This document shows positions 10,370-22,179 of a DNA stretch of 64,000 nucleotides, piece after piece (position 1 is the stretch's first letter; every line of letters begins with the position of its first letter). The notes under the pieces were generated by a model. It had not been told where the DNA came from. It was given only the letters and a program-made list of their open reading frames with translations, and did no database searches. Position numbers and translations under genes: made by a program. Source of the stretch: Alopecurus myosuroides (taxonomy: Eukaryota > Streptophyta > Magnoliopsida > Poales > Poaceae); NCBI GenBank assembly GCA_028641055.1, contig CM054063.1, forward strand, positions 177,202,756-177,266,755, read 5' to 3'.

Positions 10370-11746
10370 GGGGCTTTCTTCCCCATTGGTCCCCAAGTCT
10401 TCCAAGCACGTTTTTCTCCCTCTCCCCCACCATTGTTGACCTGGGAAAGCTTGCCCCTCTCCCAATCCCTCCTATGATTCTTGCATATCTTTGAGGGAGA
10501 AGTTAGAGGAGATCTAGATCTACATTTCCACCAATCCATCTTCCTTCTTAGTGAGGGAAACTTAGTAGATCTTGATCTTGGAGTTCTTGGTGTTTCTCCT
10601 CCATTGTTCTTCCTCTCTTATTCCCCCATAAGCATTTGTTGCTTTGTTGGAATTTGAGAGTGAAGGATTTGAGCACTTGTGCTCTTGCTATTTGCATCGG
10701 TTGCATCGGTTTGCTCTCTCCACGAGGATTCGTGGAAGTTGAAAGTTTGTGAGCTTGTTACTCTTGGGTCTTTGACCCTAGACGACTTGTGGTGTTCTTG
10801 GGAGCCTCCAATTGAGTTGTGGGTGCGTGCCCCAAGATTGTGGTGACACCGAGAGGCTCCAATTGAGTTGTGGATGCGTGCCTCGGGTTTGAAGGTTGCC
10901 AATAGTGGAAGGTGAACTAGGCCTTTGTGGCGGGTTTCATCGGAGAATAGGGTGAGGCCTTTGTGGCGTTGAGTAGGCCTTCGTGGTGAGCTCACACCCC
11001 TCCAACGAGACGTACTCCCCTTTGTGGGAGGAACTCGGCAATACATCTTCGTCTCCGTGTGCCTCGATTATTTCTATACCTGAGCTTTTTACTTATGCAA
11101 TTTACATTGTGATAGCCTTCGAACTTGAAGTTATATATCTTGCTATCACCTTGTTACTTGTCTTGCTTAGCATAAGTTGTTGGTTCATCTAATTGAACCT
11201 AGAATATTTAGGTTGTATGCTTGTTAATTTAAACACCTAGTTTATTTCCGCATTTAGCAAGCATTAACCGGAAAAGTTTTAATCGCCTATTCACCCCCCC
11301 CTCTAGGCGACGTCGTTGTCCGTTCAGTCGGGTCACGGGATGCACCGCTTCAGCCTGCTATAGACGATGCGGTCAGCCCAGCGACATTACGCGGGCTTTT
11401 TTTGTGGGGCGGCGTAGCGGCATCACGGGATGTCCCGCGCCGCTGGAAACCTAAAATGAGAGGTATATATTGGTAAAGACTATGTGTGCAGCTATTGGCA
11501 CATATGGACACAAGATGAAAAGCAGATAGTCTGCATCAAGAAAGACGAAAGTAGTAACTAAACAAGTACTCACTTCGTTTCAAATTAACTGAATTTATAG
11601 CTTTATACTAAAATCAAACTTTTTAATGGCCTAAATTTAGAGAAAAATGAGTCAACATCCACAACATCGCATATATATATATAGTACGGAAATATATGTT
11701 ATGATGAATCCAAGAAACTAATTTGGTGTTATAGACAGAGTGAAGA

Positions 11747-12137
11747 TTTTTGGCTCCCGAGCTCCAGCGCTCCCTTTATTTTAAAATGTTTAAAAATCAT
11801 ATTTATAAGTTTTAGAAAAAATAGAAAGTAAATCCTGCAAGTTGTTAACAATGCATCTCACAAACTTGCAAAATTTCAATTTGAAATACTTTATATTCTG
11901 ATATACATAAAAAAAGAAAAATGTGTGGGTCTGAGTATACACGCTTTCAAATCTCCAAAACATACAAGATTTTGTCATTTTTCTGGTAATACTATGAATT
12001 TCAAATTGTGATTTTGCATATTTTGTATGATGCATCGTTGGCCACATCCAGATTTTTGTTTCAAACTTCTTTTAAACTCGTAATTATAGTTGTTTGATTT
12101 TTTTTTAAATGAGATCACTAGTGCCCGGGATTTAAAG
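11747..12137. mobile_element. MITE-like element A, degenerate ends
   Basis: The left end reads TTTGGCTCCCGAGCTCCAGC and the right end, as reverse complement, reads TTTAAATCCCGGGCACTAG. The ends match each other only in part but resemble those of element B at 12678. The inside is AT-rich and non-coding. The superfamily is not clear and no target duplication could be defined. Confidence 0.4.
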
Positions 12138-12677
12138 CGACTTTTGTTATACTGGTCAGACATGAGGAAGCTTGATTTAGGAGAAACTAGACATTCAATT
12201 AATTTGGAAAGGGGCAGCATGTGGACGAGGGAGTGTCTAGGCACCGAAGGAGCAGTTCAGCTCTAAAAGTTTAGGTGTATTTCTATCCAGACCTAAGGTT
12301 AGCCTTCTCGGATCGTTGTTGGAGCTCTTCGAGTTGTATCATTTTTACTCTTTTTACTTTTGGTTGGGCATGTGTGTGTTGTTGCCCCAACATTTCTTGT
12401 TAACTCTTGTATAGTCGTTGCTTTATTTATAAAGCGGGATAAAAGTCTGTTTCGAGGAGGTTATACAAACTAAGTGTCTAATGTAGCCAAGCAGGATTGT
12501 TCTAGCCATCTCCACATGGCTCCGGGTCTTTTCCTCCACAACACCATTTTTATGAAGGATGAAGGGTGTAAGGAGAAGAGAACTAGTGCTCGATGTCGTG
12601 CTTGAGAAGAATTTATCTTGATTTCTAATAGCCCTTGAGAAGATAAATCAAAGTAACCTGCCCCATCGAAAAGTCAT

Positions 12678-12997
12678 TTTGGCTCCAAGGGTCCAGTGAT
12701 CCCACTAATTTATAAATTTCACAAAATATATTCAAAAGTTCCAAAAAAAATGTGAAAATTTTCCGCATGTTGGAAATGATGTATACTATAAGCGTGCAAT
12801 ATCACATTTCGAATTTTTTGTATTATGGGCTACACAAAAATGACAAAAGTTAGAGATTTGAAACCACACATCGTTCACTATTCTCATATATTTGCATTAT
12901 TTTACTTGTGTGTAGCTTAAAACACAAAAATATATTTTAATTATTTTAAAACTTAGAAATGATTTTCTTAAACAGTGAGATCACTGGAGCACCAAAT
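12678..12997. mobile_element. MITE-like element B
   Basis: Imperfect terminal inverted repeats of about 25 bp: TTTGGCTCCAAGGGTCCAGT at the left and, as reverse complement, TTTGGTGCTCCAGTGATCTC at the right. About 320 bp, AT-rich, with no coding. It belongs with element A by its ends and internal texture. Confidence 0.5.
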
Positions 12998-13092
12998 CAT
13001 CATTCATCGATCGAGAGAATTTTTACATCTTTTCCTTCAAAGCCGGGGAGCATAGCAAAGACCTTGAAACATGTATGATACCGGCACATATC

Positions 13093-13992
13093 TGTTGGTT
13101 ATTTATATGGGCTGCACCATTTAGCCTAACTAAGCCCAATAAATTTCTGAAATTGTCATGACCCATTCATGAATAGTACAAGTCGGGAGTGGGCCTAGAG
13201 TTTAGTCCCATATTGCTAGTTTGGAGAGGATGGAACCACCTTATAAGGTGGGCCATTCTAGCTCATGTATGAGTTGGCAAGACAAGAGGAGAGGTGTGCC
13301 ACACGTGCGCTCCTCCTCCGCCGCCCGCCACGCCACGCCGGTTGGGAAAAACTTAATGAGTCATTAATTTGGTAATTAACGGACACGTTAATTTCTAAAC
13401 CGTTTCCGTTTCCTTTTGGATCGTGGAACCGATCCGACTCGGACGTGGTGTCCCGCCAACGTCTCTCCCAGCCCGCAGTATAAATACGCGCATACGGTAA
13501 ACCCTAGCCGCCACTTCGTCATATGGTTTCGCACCGCTCCAAACCACTGCGCCCCCAATCAAGACTTCTCCATCCCTCCTTCCGGCGTGCACCGCGAGAA
13601 GAGACATCAGGCCTCCGGAACCCCGCCTCTTGTGATCCTGTACGGGAGAGGGGCGATCAGGTTGTTGGGGAGCGCACTCGCGCGACTGCTGACGGCGATT
13701 ACTTCCCCAACGATGATTTCTTCCCCGACCTCGGCAACCTCTTCATCGACGACATGGGCGACAACATGGACAACAACACAGGCGGTACCGCTACCGCTGC
13801 ATCGTAGTACCTCTATTTCATCTGTATGAGATATTGCTGGAATTCATATGTCTAGTTCTTGCTATAGATTGGATCGGTCTTTCTATTGTACTAGATCTAG
13901 ATATTTGCATGATTACTGTATTTGCTACTGTCGTAATTTATCTGATGCTATTTCGAATTAAATCATATGCTAAATTTCTTATATATTCAGCA
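13093..13992 (+). repeat. 5' LTR of the Copia element
   Basis: 900 bp, TGTTGG to TTCAGCA. It contains a TATA box (13479-13486), a leader, and one copy of the 45-bp unit that is tripled in the 3' LTR. Relative to the 3' LTR it keeps a block of about 120 bp upstream of and including the TATA box and lacks a GC-rich block of about 70 bp. Confidence 0.9.
13479..13486 (+). promoter_or_regulatory. TATA box in the 5' LTR
   Basis: TATAAATA lies in a GC-rich setting, followed by the leader 'CGCGCATACGGTAAACCCTA'. In the 3' LTR the matching stretch is deleted and only 'GTAATACGCGCATACGG' remains. Confidence 0.7.
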
Positions 13993-13993
13993 A

Positions 13994-16900
13994 TCCAAAA
14001 ACCTGATTATAGTCAATTTGCAACACCTGCACCCGCGTTTATTGCGGCGACAAGGCCAAACCCTTTCAAGGGTGTGGACTATAAGAGATGGCGCATGAGA
14101 GCAGTGCTATGGTTTCAAATCGTGCGCTGCTATGCGGCCACCAAGGGCATACCTGAGGGCGATCTCAATACAGCACAGCTGGAGGCTTTTGAGAATATGG
14201 ACACTATGTTTAAAAGTGCCCTCCTCGGTATCATTGATGATTCCATTGTGGATCCCTATATGTAGTTTGATAACGGCAAGGATATGTGGGCTGCACTCGA
14301 GGCTAAATTTGGGGCCTCGAATGTTGGCAGCGAGCTGTATGTCATGGAGCAATTCTATGACTACAGGATGACTGATGAGCGTTCTGTTGTTCAACAGTCT
14401 CATGAGATACAGTCACTCGCTAAAGAACTTGAGCACTTTAAGTGTCTGTTACCGGAAAAATTTGTGGCCGGAGGCATCATTGCCAAGCTTCCATCTTCAT
14501 GGAGCACCTTTGTTACTTCTCTGAAAAACAAGAGACAGGAGTTTTCTGTTTCGGACCTCATCAGATCTCTTGATGTGGAAGAGAAGGCGAGAGCAAAGGA
14601 TACACGTGCTCGGGTTGCTGAGGTAGGTTCTGCTGCCCATGTGGTACAGAAGAAACACTACTCGCCCAACAAGGCTAAATATAACAAAAGAAATCCGAGT
14701 TTAAAGGCAAACCCGATGGCAAGTTTAAGCCTTCGCACTCTACCAACTTCAAGAAGAAAGAAGGGGTCCTGCCATGTGTGTGGTGACCTAACTCGCTGGG
14801 CTCCAAGGTGTCCTAAACGACATGAGCTGCAGCAGCTGGAGAATAGCGGCAAGATCACTAATATTGTCATTGGTGACACTGAGATGAAGGATATTGGGTA
14901 TGGTATAGTTCCTACTATTCTTTCAGTTTGTCATACTCCTGAATGGTTAATTGATACAGGTGCCAATGTACATGTGTGTGCTGATGCTTCCATGTTCCCT
15001 TCTTACCATATCACAGGGACTTCCCCCGTGCTGATGGGAAACGGGTCACATGCTATTGTTCGTGGTGTTGGTATGGTCGATTTGAAGTTTACTTCAGAGA
15101 AGATCGGGCGACTGAAGAACGTTCATCATGTGCCCTCCATCAATAAAAATCTCGTCAACGCTTCACATCTATGTCGAGATGGTTTTAAGTTGGTTTTCGA
15201 GTCTAATAAAGTTGTAATTTCCAAGTATGGACAATTTATTGGTAAAGGCTATGAGTGCGGAGGGTTGTTTCGCCTATCCTTGTCAGATATTTGCACCAAA
15301 GTTATTAATCATGTTTGCCACGATAATGATTCTGATGTTTGGCATTCACGACTTTGTCATGTTAATTTTGGCTGCATGACGCAATTAGCAAATATGAGTT
15401 TAATTCTGAAATTCAGTACCGTTAAAGGTTCCAAATGTCAAGTGTGTGTTCAATCTAAGCAACCTCGCAAGTCTCGTAAGACTGCGGAGGCAAGAGACTT
15501 GGCACCACTAGAACTTATACATTTTGATCTTTGCGAGATGAATGGCGTATTGAAAAAAGGTGGAAAGAAATATTTCATAACACTTATTGATGACTCCACT
15601 AGATATTGTTATGTGTATCTTCTGAAATCTAAAGATGAAGCTTTAACTTATTTCAAGAACTATAAGACCGAAGCTGAGAACCAACTTGATCGTAAAATTA
15701 AACGGCTTAGGTCTGATCGTGGTGGAGAATATTTTTCTAACGAGTTTAATTCTTTTTATGCTGAACACGGTATTATTCACGAGAGGATGCCTCCCTACTC
15801 ACCTCAGTAAAATGGGGTGGCTGAAAGAAAGAACCGAACGCTGTCTGATTTGGTTAACGCCATGTTAGATATTTCGGGTCTCTCCAAGGCATGGTGGGGG
15901 AGGCGCTAATGACTGCATGTCATGTCCTAAACCGAGTTCCCACAAAGAATAAAATCATTACTCCATTTGAGGAATGGGAAAGGAAAAGGTTGAAACTCTC
16001 CTACCTACGTACTTGGGGTTGTTTGGCGAAAGTCAATATACCAATTCCTAAGAAGCGCAAGCTTGGACCAAAAATCGTAGATTGTGTTCTTCTGGGTTAT
16101 GCTTTCAATAGCATTGGTTATAGATTTTTTTTATAGTAAAATCTGAGGTATCCGACATGCATGTTGGTACGATTATGGAGTCGAATGATGCGACTTTCTT
16201 TGAGAACATATCTCCTATAAAGGATATGACTAGCTCATCAAATCAGGAGAAACATGTTTCATCTAGTCAGGAATTAGTTGAGATTCCTGAACCCACCATT
16301 CCAATAGAACACGTTGAGAATCCCGAGGAGGATGACAATGAAGTTCCTGTAAGGATCAAGAGACAGAGGACTGCAAAGTCCTTTGGTAATGACTTCATTG
16401 TGTACCTCGTGGATGACACACCCAGGACCATTTCAGAAGCCTATGCATCTCTTGATGCTGACTACTGGAAGAAGGCTGTCTGTTACGAGATGGATTCCAT
16501 CTTGGCTAACGGAATCTGGGAAATCACTGATCGTCCTTATGGGTGTAAACCTGTAGGATGTAAGTGGGTGTTCAAGAAAAGGCTTAGGCCTGATGGTACA
16601 ATTGAGAAGTACAAGGCAAGGCTTGTGGCCAAGGGTGAAAGAAGGTGAAGACTTCTTTGATACTTACTCACCTGTGGCTAGATTAACCACTATTCGTGTG
16701 CTACTTTCATTGGATGCCTCGCATGGTCTTCTCGTTCATCAAATGGACGTTAAGACGGCTTTCCTTAATGGAGAGTTGGACGAGGAAATTTACATAGAGC
16801 ATCCAGATGGTTTCGTAGTACCCGGTCAGTAAGGCAAGGTGTGCAAGTTTTTGAACTCATTATACGGCCTCAAGCAAGCACCTAAGCAATGGCATGAAAA

Positions 16901-17942
16901 GTTCGAAAGGACTTTGACTGCTGAAGGTTTTGTTGTAAACGAAGCTGACAAGTGTGTATATTACCGCCATGGTGGGGGCGAGGGAGTTATTCTATGTCTG
17001 TATGTTGATGACATATTGATCTTTGGGACCAATCTTGATTTAATCAAGAAAGTTAAGGATTTCTTGACTCGCTGTTTTGAGATGAAGGATGTAGGAGTAG
17101 TTGATGTTATCTTGATCATCAAGCTGTTGAGAGATGATAATGGTGGGATCAGACTGCTTCAGTCTCACTATGTGGAAAAGGTCTTGAGTCGTTTCGAGTA
17201 TAGTGACTGCAAGGCTTCTTCAACTCCATATGATGCGAGTGTGTTGTTTCGAAAGAATCGACGGATTACTAGAGATCAACTGAGGTATTCTCAGATTATA
17301 GAATCGCTTATGTATTTGGCGAGTGCCATGAGGCCTGACATCTATTTTGCTGTGAGAAAATTGAGCCAGTTTTTTTCCAATCCAGGAGATGATCATTGGC
17401 GTGCGCTTGAGAGAGTTATGTGATATTTAAAAGGCACTGCGAGCTATGGAATTCACTATACCGGAAACCCGATGGTTCTGAAAAGATATAGTGATTCTAA
17501 TTGGATATCTGATGCTGATGAGCTTAAGGCCACTAGTGGTTATGTTTTACACTTGGTGGTGGCGCTGTTTCCTGGAAGTCTTGCAAGCAGACCATCTTAA
17601 CGAGGTCAACTATGGAAGCAGAACTCGCAGCATTAGACACAGCCACTATTGAAGCAGAGTGGATTTGTGAGCTCTTGATGGACTTGCATGTGGTTGAAAA
17701 ACCAATACCCACAATCCCAATGAACTGTGATCATCAAAGTGAACAGTTCTAAGGATAATGCAAAGTCATCAAGACATGTGAAGAGGAGATTGAGATCTAT
17801 CAGAAAATTGAAGAACTCCGGAGTTATTGCGTTGGATTATATCCAAACATCTATGAACTTGGCAGATCCCTTCACAAAGGGTTTATCACGGAATGTGATA
17901 GATAATGCATCGAGGGAGATGGGTTTGAGACCCACGCTATGA
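13994..17942 (+). pseudogene. Broken Copia polyprotein (gag-pro-int-RT-RNase H)
   Basis: The frame opens straight out of the 5' LTR. The gag part (13994 to about 14880) has an in-frame stop at 14263-14265 and a zinc knuckle near 14770 in which the His is replaced by Arg. The protease motif DTGA is at 14953-14964. The GAG-pre-integrase and integrase core follow from about 15340, with a stop at 15808-15810 and a frameshift near 15900. The reverse transcriptase (about 16440-17130) is split by a frameshift near 16640 and a stop near 16832. Its YVDD active site, at 17001-17012, is kept. RNase H (about 17440-17942) is also shifted. The pieces are in the correct order and easy to recognise, but no full-length product is possible. 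Confidence 0.9.
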
Positions 17943-18469
17943 GTTTCCCACAGTGGTAACCCACTCTATGTGATCGGAAATCCCGTGAATTAGAAGTGGG
18001 AGACAAGCTGTTGGTCGGCTGAGAGGAGAGTATCCTTATATTTTATCCCACTCCATGAAAATGCAATACTCTCCTGATCTGTATGGTAGGCTGACATTTG
18101 TCTTAATGTGTTCCAAGTGGCTTATTTATATAAGCAGGGATGTGTCATGAGGAACTCACCTATATGAGTCTGACTGTTAAACGTCGCAGTCTATGAGAAT
18201 CGGATACTCTCTAATAAACTCATGAAATGCCTTCAGAGTATGACGCATATGCTCCACCCGCGGGTAAACCTTGCGGCAGCCTAGTATCGGTTCAGACGTT
18301 GTGTGAAACTGGTAACAGAAAACTTATAGTTCAAGGCGTAGTCCACTATTCAAGCTGCGAACTAGTGTAGCATGATGTTCTAAGTGGAAGTTCAACTTAA
18401 CAGTCTCCACTAAACACGGTATATAAACAATATTTTGGAACAAAGATTATGAAATGTGCTAATAACACT

Positions 18470-18479
18470 TTGTGGGGAT
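18470..18479 (+). promoter_or_regulatory. Polypurine tract of the Copia element
   Basis: A short G-rich run (TTGTGGGGAT) lies directly before the 3' LTR start TGTTGGA, the expected position of the plus-strand primer. Confidence 0.6.
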
Positions 18480-19408
18480 TGTTGGATGTTTATATGGGCT
18501 GCACCATTTAGCCCGACTAAGCCTAATAAATTTCTGAAATTGTCATGGCTCATTCATAAATAATACAAGTGGAGAGTGGGACTAGAGTTTAGTCCCAAAT
18601 TGCTAGTTTGGAGAGGATGGAACCACCTTATAAGGTGAGCCATTCTAACTCATGTATGAGTTGGCAAGGCAAAAGGAGAGGTGTGCCACACGCGCTCCTC
18701 CTCCTCCTCCGCCCGCCTCGCCTCGTCACGACACGCCGCGCCGCGCAGCGGGTTGCGGGAATGAGCCGAGCCGAGAGCGTTTATTTTGTCGGTTGGGAAA
18801 AACTTAATGAGTAATACGCGCATACGGTAAAAAAAAAAACCCTAGCCGCCACTTCATCATATGGTTTCACACCGTTCCAAACCACTGCGCCGCCAATCAA
18901 GTCTTCTCCATCCCTCCTTCCGGCGTGCACCGCGAGAAGGGACAGCAGGCCTCCGGAACCCCGCCTCTTGTGATCCTGTACGGGAGAGGAGCAATCAGGT
19001 ATTTGGGGAGCGCCCTCACGCGACTGCTGACGGCGACTACTTCACCAAAGACGATTTCTTCCCCGACCTCGGCAACATCTTCATCGACGACATGGACAAC
19101 AACACAGGCGGTGCCGCTACCGCTGCATCGTACGTACCTCTATTTCATCTGTATGAGATATTACTGGAATTCATATGTCTAGTTTTTGCTATAGATTGGA
19201 TCGGTCTTTCTATTGTACTAGATCTAGATATTTGCATGATTACTGTATTTGCTACTTCGTAATTTATCTGATCCTATTTTGAATTAAATCATATGCTAAA
19301 TTGTTTATATATTCAATGCTATTTCGAATTAAATCATATGCTAAATTGTTTATATATTCAATGCTATTTCGAATTAAATCATATGCTAAATTATTTATAT
19401 ATTCAACA
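18480..19408 (+). repeat. 3' LTR of the Copia element
   Basis: 929 bp, similar to the 5' LTR along its length, followed by the target duplication ATATC. It lacks the TATA block of the 5' LTR, has an extra GC-rich block at about 18712-18782, and carries three copies of the 45-bp end unit. Confidence 0.9.
19272..19406 (+). repeat. 45-bp tandem repeat, three copies, at the 3' LTR end
   Basis: Units 19272-19316, 19317-19361 and 19362-19406 are nearly identical (core ATTTCGAATTAAATCATATG). The 5' LTR has one copy. The expansion leaves the LTR terminus intact. Confidence 0.9.
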
Positions 19409-19413
19409 ATATC

Positions 19414-19840
19414 AACTTAGTGTGATGCACCTAGATTCATTCATGTTCTGTGAAGTATTTTTTTCTTAATATTCTAATTTAATCTCAGTTTAATTAGGAA
19501 GCAAATGTGGTTTCCCAATGAACTCAACATTAAAACGAGTTTCAATTGGCTGAACCGGAGGCTTTTCGAGCTTGAGACGGGAGTGCTGTGCTAAGGAGAC
19601 AGGATAATAACAACATTTATTTTTCTCTATACTTCCAGAAAATGTAAGATACAGACACTTGACGAAGAAAAAAGAATTACATAGCATTTGAGGAGAATCC
19701 ATTCACGTTTAATTACTTCTGTCCGTCACAATTGCTCTACAGTTCAGGATGAGTAACGACTACCAGGCCCAACATACAGTAGCCCAACCTGAACTCACAC
19801 AAGCTGTAACATGTGGAAAAAAAATAGTGGTGCTGGTTGT
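19414..19840 (-). other. 3' UTR and flank of the coatomer gene
   Basis: No coding. The minus strand carries an AATAAA-like signal near 19617-19625, a plausible polyadenylation region about 220 bp after the stop codon. Confidence 0.5.
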
Positions 19841-22179
19841 TCATTTGAGAAGAGATCTTGCAAAGTGTTCCCTAGCTGTGGCCAGAGCTTGAGATATCGT
19901 CTGCAGAAAGAACAGACAGACAATGCATGAGATACTGTATGCTGGTAACTCACAGAGGATTGCGCAGCGATAGAGGTACAGAAAATTACTTGCTCGGAGA
20001 AGGGGACTGAACCGTCGGCAGCATTGGTCGCAACCTTCCCGGCAATGGTGTTTGCATCAGTCTCAAGAATTATGCTGCACAAGTACAGAAATGATTGCAT
20101 AGTTTCAGATTATTTGCAATAATTTGAAAGGCACAGAGACTGGCTACAAAATCACAAGAAAATTTGCTGTCCTAATGGGCTGGGGTCTTAATAAGATGAT
20201 ATTAGCATCAACCAAATACTGTGATTTACTAGTTGGCTGGTTGCAATTATGCTCACTCATTTTAGGGCCTTGTTTCGAAGACTGGAACTTTTACCAATTC
20301 CCGTAGGAACTGAACTGTACCCTGTGAAACTCTTGCCTTCGGAATTGGGGCTAAAGCTATCTCTGTCAACTTTTTAAATTTGAAGTGCTCATTCTAGCAA
20401 ATAAACTCTACAAGAGCTCCAGAAAAATGAACACAAAAACAAGTCAAAAAGTAAATATTACTCTTAAGATAAACATGCATCGTGATGTTAAAATAGCGCA
20501 AGAGTACTGCGCCCGACAACACTTTCATGTAGGCAGAGGACTCTGAAACAGCAGATGATCCAAATTTAGCATAGATCACAAGAAATCCTTACCCGCCGTC
20601 AATAATCTCGTCAATGCAGAGAAGTATCAAATCCAAGTTCTCGAGTGCAGTCCTCTTCTCAACATCACCCCTAAAGCACAATAAATTGCACTTTGAACCG
20701 ACTTCCTTACAAACTATGTAACAATATACCAGTTCATGAATTAACACTAGAACAAGTATACTACCTGAGTAGAAGACCAACAGAATCAGCAAAACCCTGG
20801 AGTACATTTGATATGATGAGCTCATTTTCATCATCTCCGGCAGTCACGAAAAAGTGAAGGTCATGTACAAACTTGTAGACGATAATATAGCCATCAAGCA
20901 ATGTTATCTCAGCTGCAGGTGATCAAAAGGTAAATGCAAATTGAAGTTAGACCAAAATAGTTGATACAGTTGGACATAAGTATAGTAATGAACATAAACC
21001 TGAAACTTTTCATTCATCCAAAAATTAGCATTTCACGGTCATTGAACACTTCGGCTTCCTCAATGCAACCTATACTATTTGCTAGGAACAGTAAACTGAC
21101 ATGATTCAGTAGTGGAATACCTCCGGTTAATCTAATATCCCTTGTTTGGCTTACATGAGATCGAACTACATAGCTAAACCAGCAAAGTCTTCAAAAATTG
21201 TCAACAAAACTAAACAAGATTCTCCTATCAAATAGCTAAGAAACCAATAGAGGAACATTCGGGGTTTACTTTACCATTAAGGAACCAGGCATATCTAATA
21301 GTGGGTTTTAACTTAAAGGCGGCCTTAGATACATGTATAACTACAAGTAAGATCTCAAATATAAAGCTTAATGACACATCTCAGTAATTTTGTGAATAAC
21401 AATCTATGCATAATGTTGAGAAGTGGAAAAAGAAACTACATGCATCAATACGGAAATGGTATGACAGGAATCCACAAGCTACACGCCATGAACATAAATT
21501 ACCTTCGGAGCGTGCATTTGTCTTGAAAGTTTTTGTGAAGACAGACTTTTCAAAGGTTAGCCTTGATGCATTACTCGGCCAATCATCTGAGAAGTACTTC
21601 ACAGCAACACGCTTGCCCTCAGAATCCAGTAGCAAAATGTTCTTCACCGAAGGGCAAGATTCCTGTGTAAACGTAATGGATCAGTATAAATAGTTAAATA
21701 CAGAATGCAAGATATGCCATCAGTATAAGTACTTAAATACAGGATATGTGATCTACAGCAATCAACATTTTACTTAGCAGGTTACAAAATAATTATTAAA
21801 TGGTATTTTCCCTTCCTTTCTAACATTTAGCATCAAGCTGTCAATTCTAACTCTGCTTTCGAAATCAAAATTCTGAAATCAAGATACAAGAACTGGGACG
21901 GATCAGCTGGTTTCAGAAAGGCCACCGCTATTCTAGATTGAATGGACAGGCCTTACAGAAAGGAACATGTTAATCATAAATCATAATATAATTCCCTTCA
22001 TTTCTGCACGGCTAACATCTATATCTAACAAACTGACTGATCAAGCATTGGGACCCAAATTAGTTGCGCAAGATCACCCTCGGTACAAAGAACGAAGCTA
22101 AATACATAGCCAGAATGTATTGTTAAAAAGTAACAGCAGTAGCGAAATAAAATCTGCTGACCTTGGAGAATTCCCCCAT
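19841..22179 (-). CDS. Coatomer subunit zeta (COPI coat), six coding exons
   Basis: Coding exons read leftward: 22162-22179, 21503-21662, 20912-20765, 20670-20593, 20074-19990 and 19900-19841. All introns have GT-AG borders (499, 590, 94, 518 and 89 bp). The joined frame is 549 nt, giving 182 residues, the usual size of plant zeta-COP. Recognisable family stretches are [17 protein letters not shown] in exon 2, the DLHFFVT and DENELI segments in exon 3, [20 protein letters not shown] in exon 4 and the [12 protein letters not shown] segment in exon 5. Zeta-COP is a longin-fold small subunit that pairs with gamma-COP in the F-subcomplex of the COPI coat, which carries cargo back from Golgi to ER. 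Exon 1 encodes only six residues (MGEFSK), as in other plant members with short variable N-termini. Nothing suggests decay. Confidence 0.95.

Larger units (their letters stand above)
2770..11326 (+). mobile_element. SIRE/Maximus-like Copia element, gag-only, with a 3' LTR but no 5' LTR
   Basis: The element begins at a tRNA-iMet primer binding site and runs through a broken gag, 3.4 kb without genes, a polypurine tract and a 2.7-kb 3' LTR that starts TGAAAGTG and ends GTTCA. No protease, integrase or reverse transcriptase is present, so it is non-autonomous. No copy of the LTR lies before the primer site. The 5 bp before the primer site (2765-2769, GTCGG) equal the 5 bp after the LTR (11327-11331). 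That could be a target duplication around a one-LTR insert, or chance. Family assignment rests on the LTR ends, the primer site and the gag type. Confidence 0.8.
8589..11326 (+). repeat. 3' LTR of the SIRE-like element
   Basis: It begins TGAAAGTGCATGG after the polypurine tract and ends at GTTCA just after the C-rich, CTCTAGGCGAC-type tail common in grass SIRE-like LTRs. Length 2738 bp. It contains an array of CCGGATATTCCGG palindromes (9860-10335) followed by a TATA-like box (about 10362-10369). Toward the end it holds short repeats of the 'AGGCCTTTGTGGCG' type (about 10918-10990), also found in the LTR at 31896-33205. Confidence 0.8.
11332..13087. other. Intergenic DNA with MITE-like elements
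   Basis: Mostly AT-rich with no gene. The first 120 bp are GC-rich and repeat 'TCACGGGATG' (about 11333 and 11430). The two MITE-like elements listed separately make up much of the rest. Confidence 0.5.
13093..19408 (+). mobile_element. Complete but defective Copia LTR retrotransposon
   Basis: LTRs 13093-13992 and 18480-19408, both starting TGTTGG and ending TTCA(A/G)CA, enclose gag-protease-integrase-RT-RNase H, the Copia order. A perfect 5-bp target duplication ATATC lies at 13088-13092 and 19409-19413, which fixes both borders. The polyprotein is broken by stops and frameshifts, and no proper primer binding site follows the 5' LTR, so the copy is dead. It sits about 430 bp beyond the coatomer stop codon. 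Confidence 0.95.
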
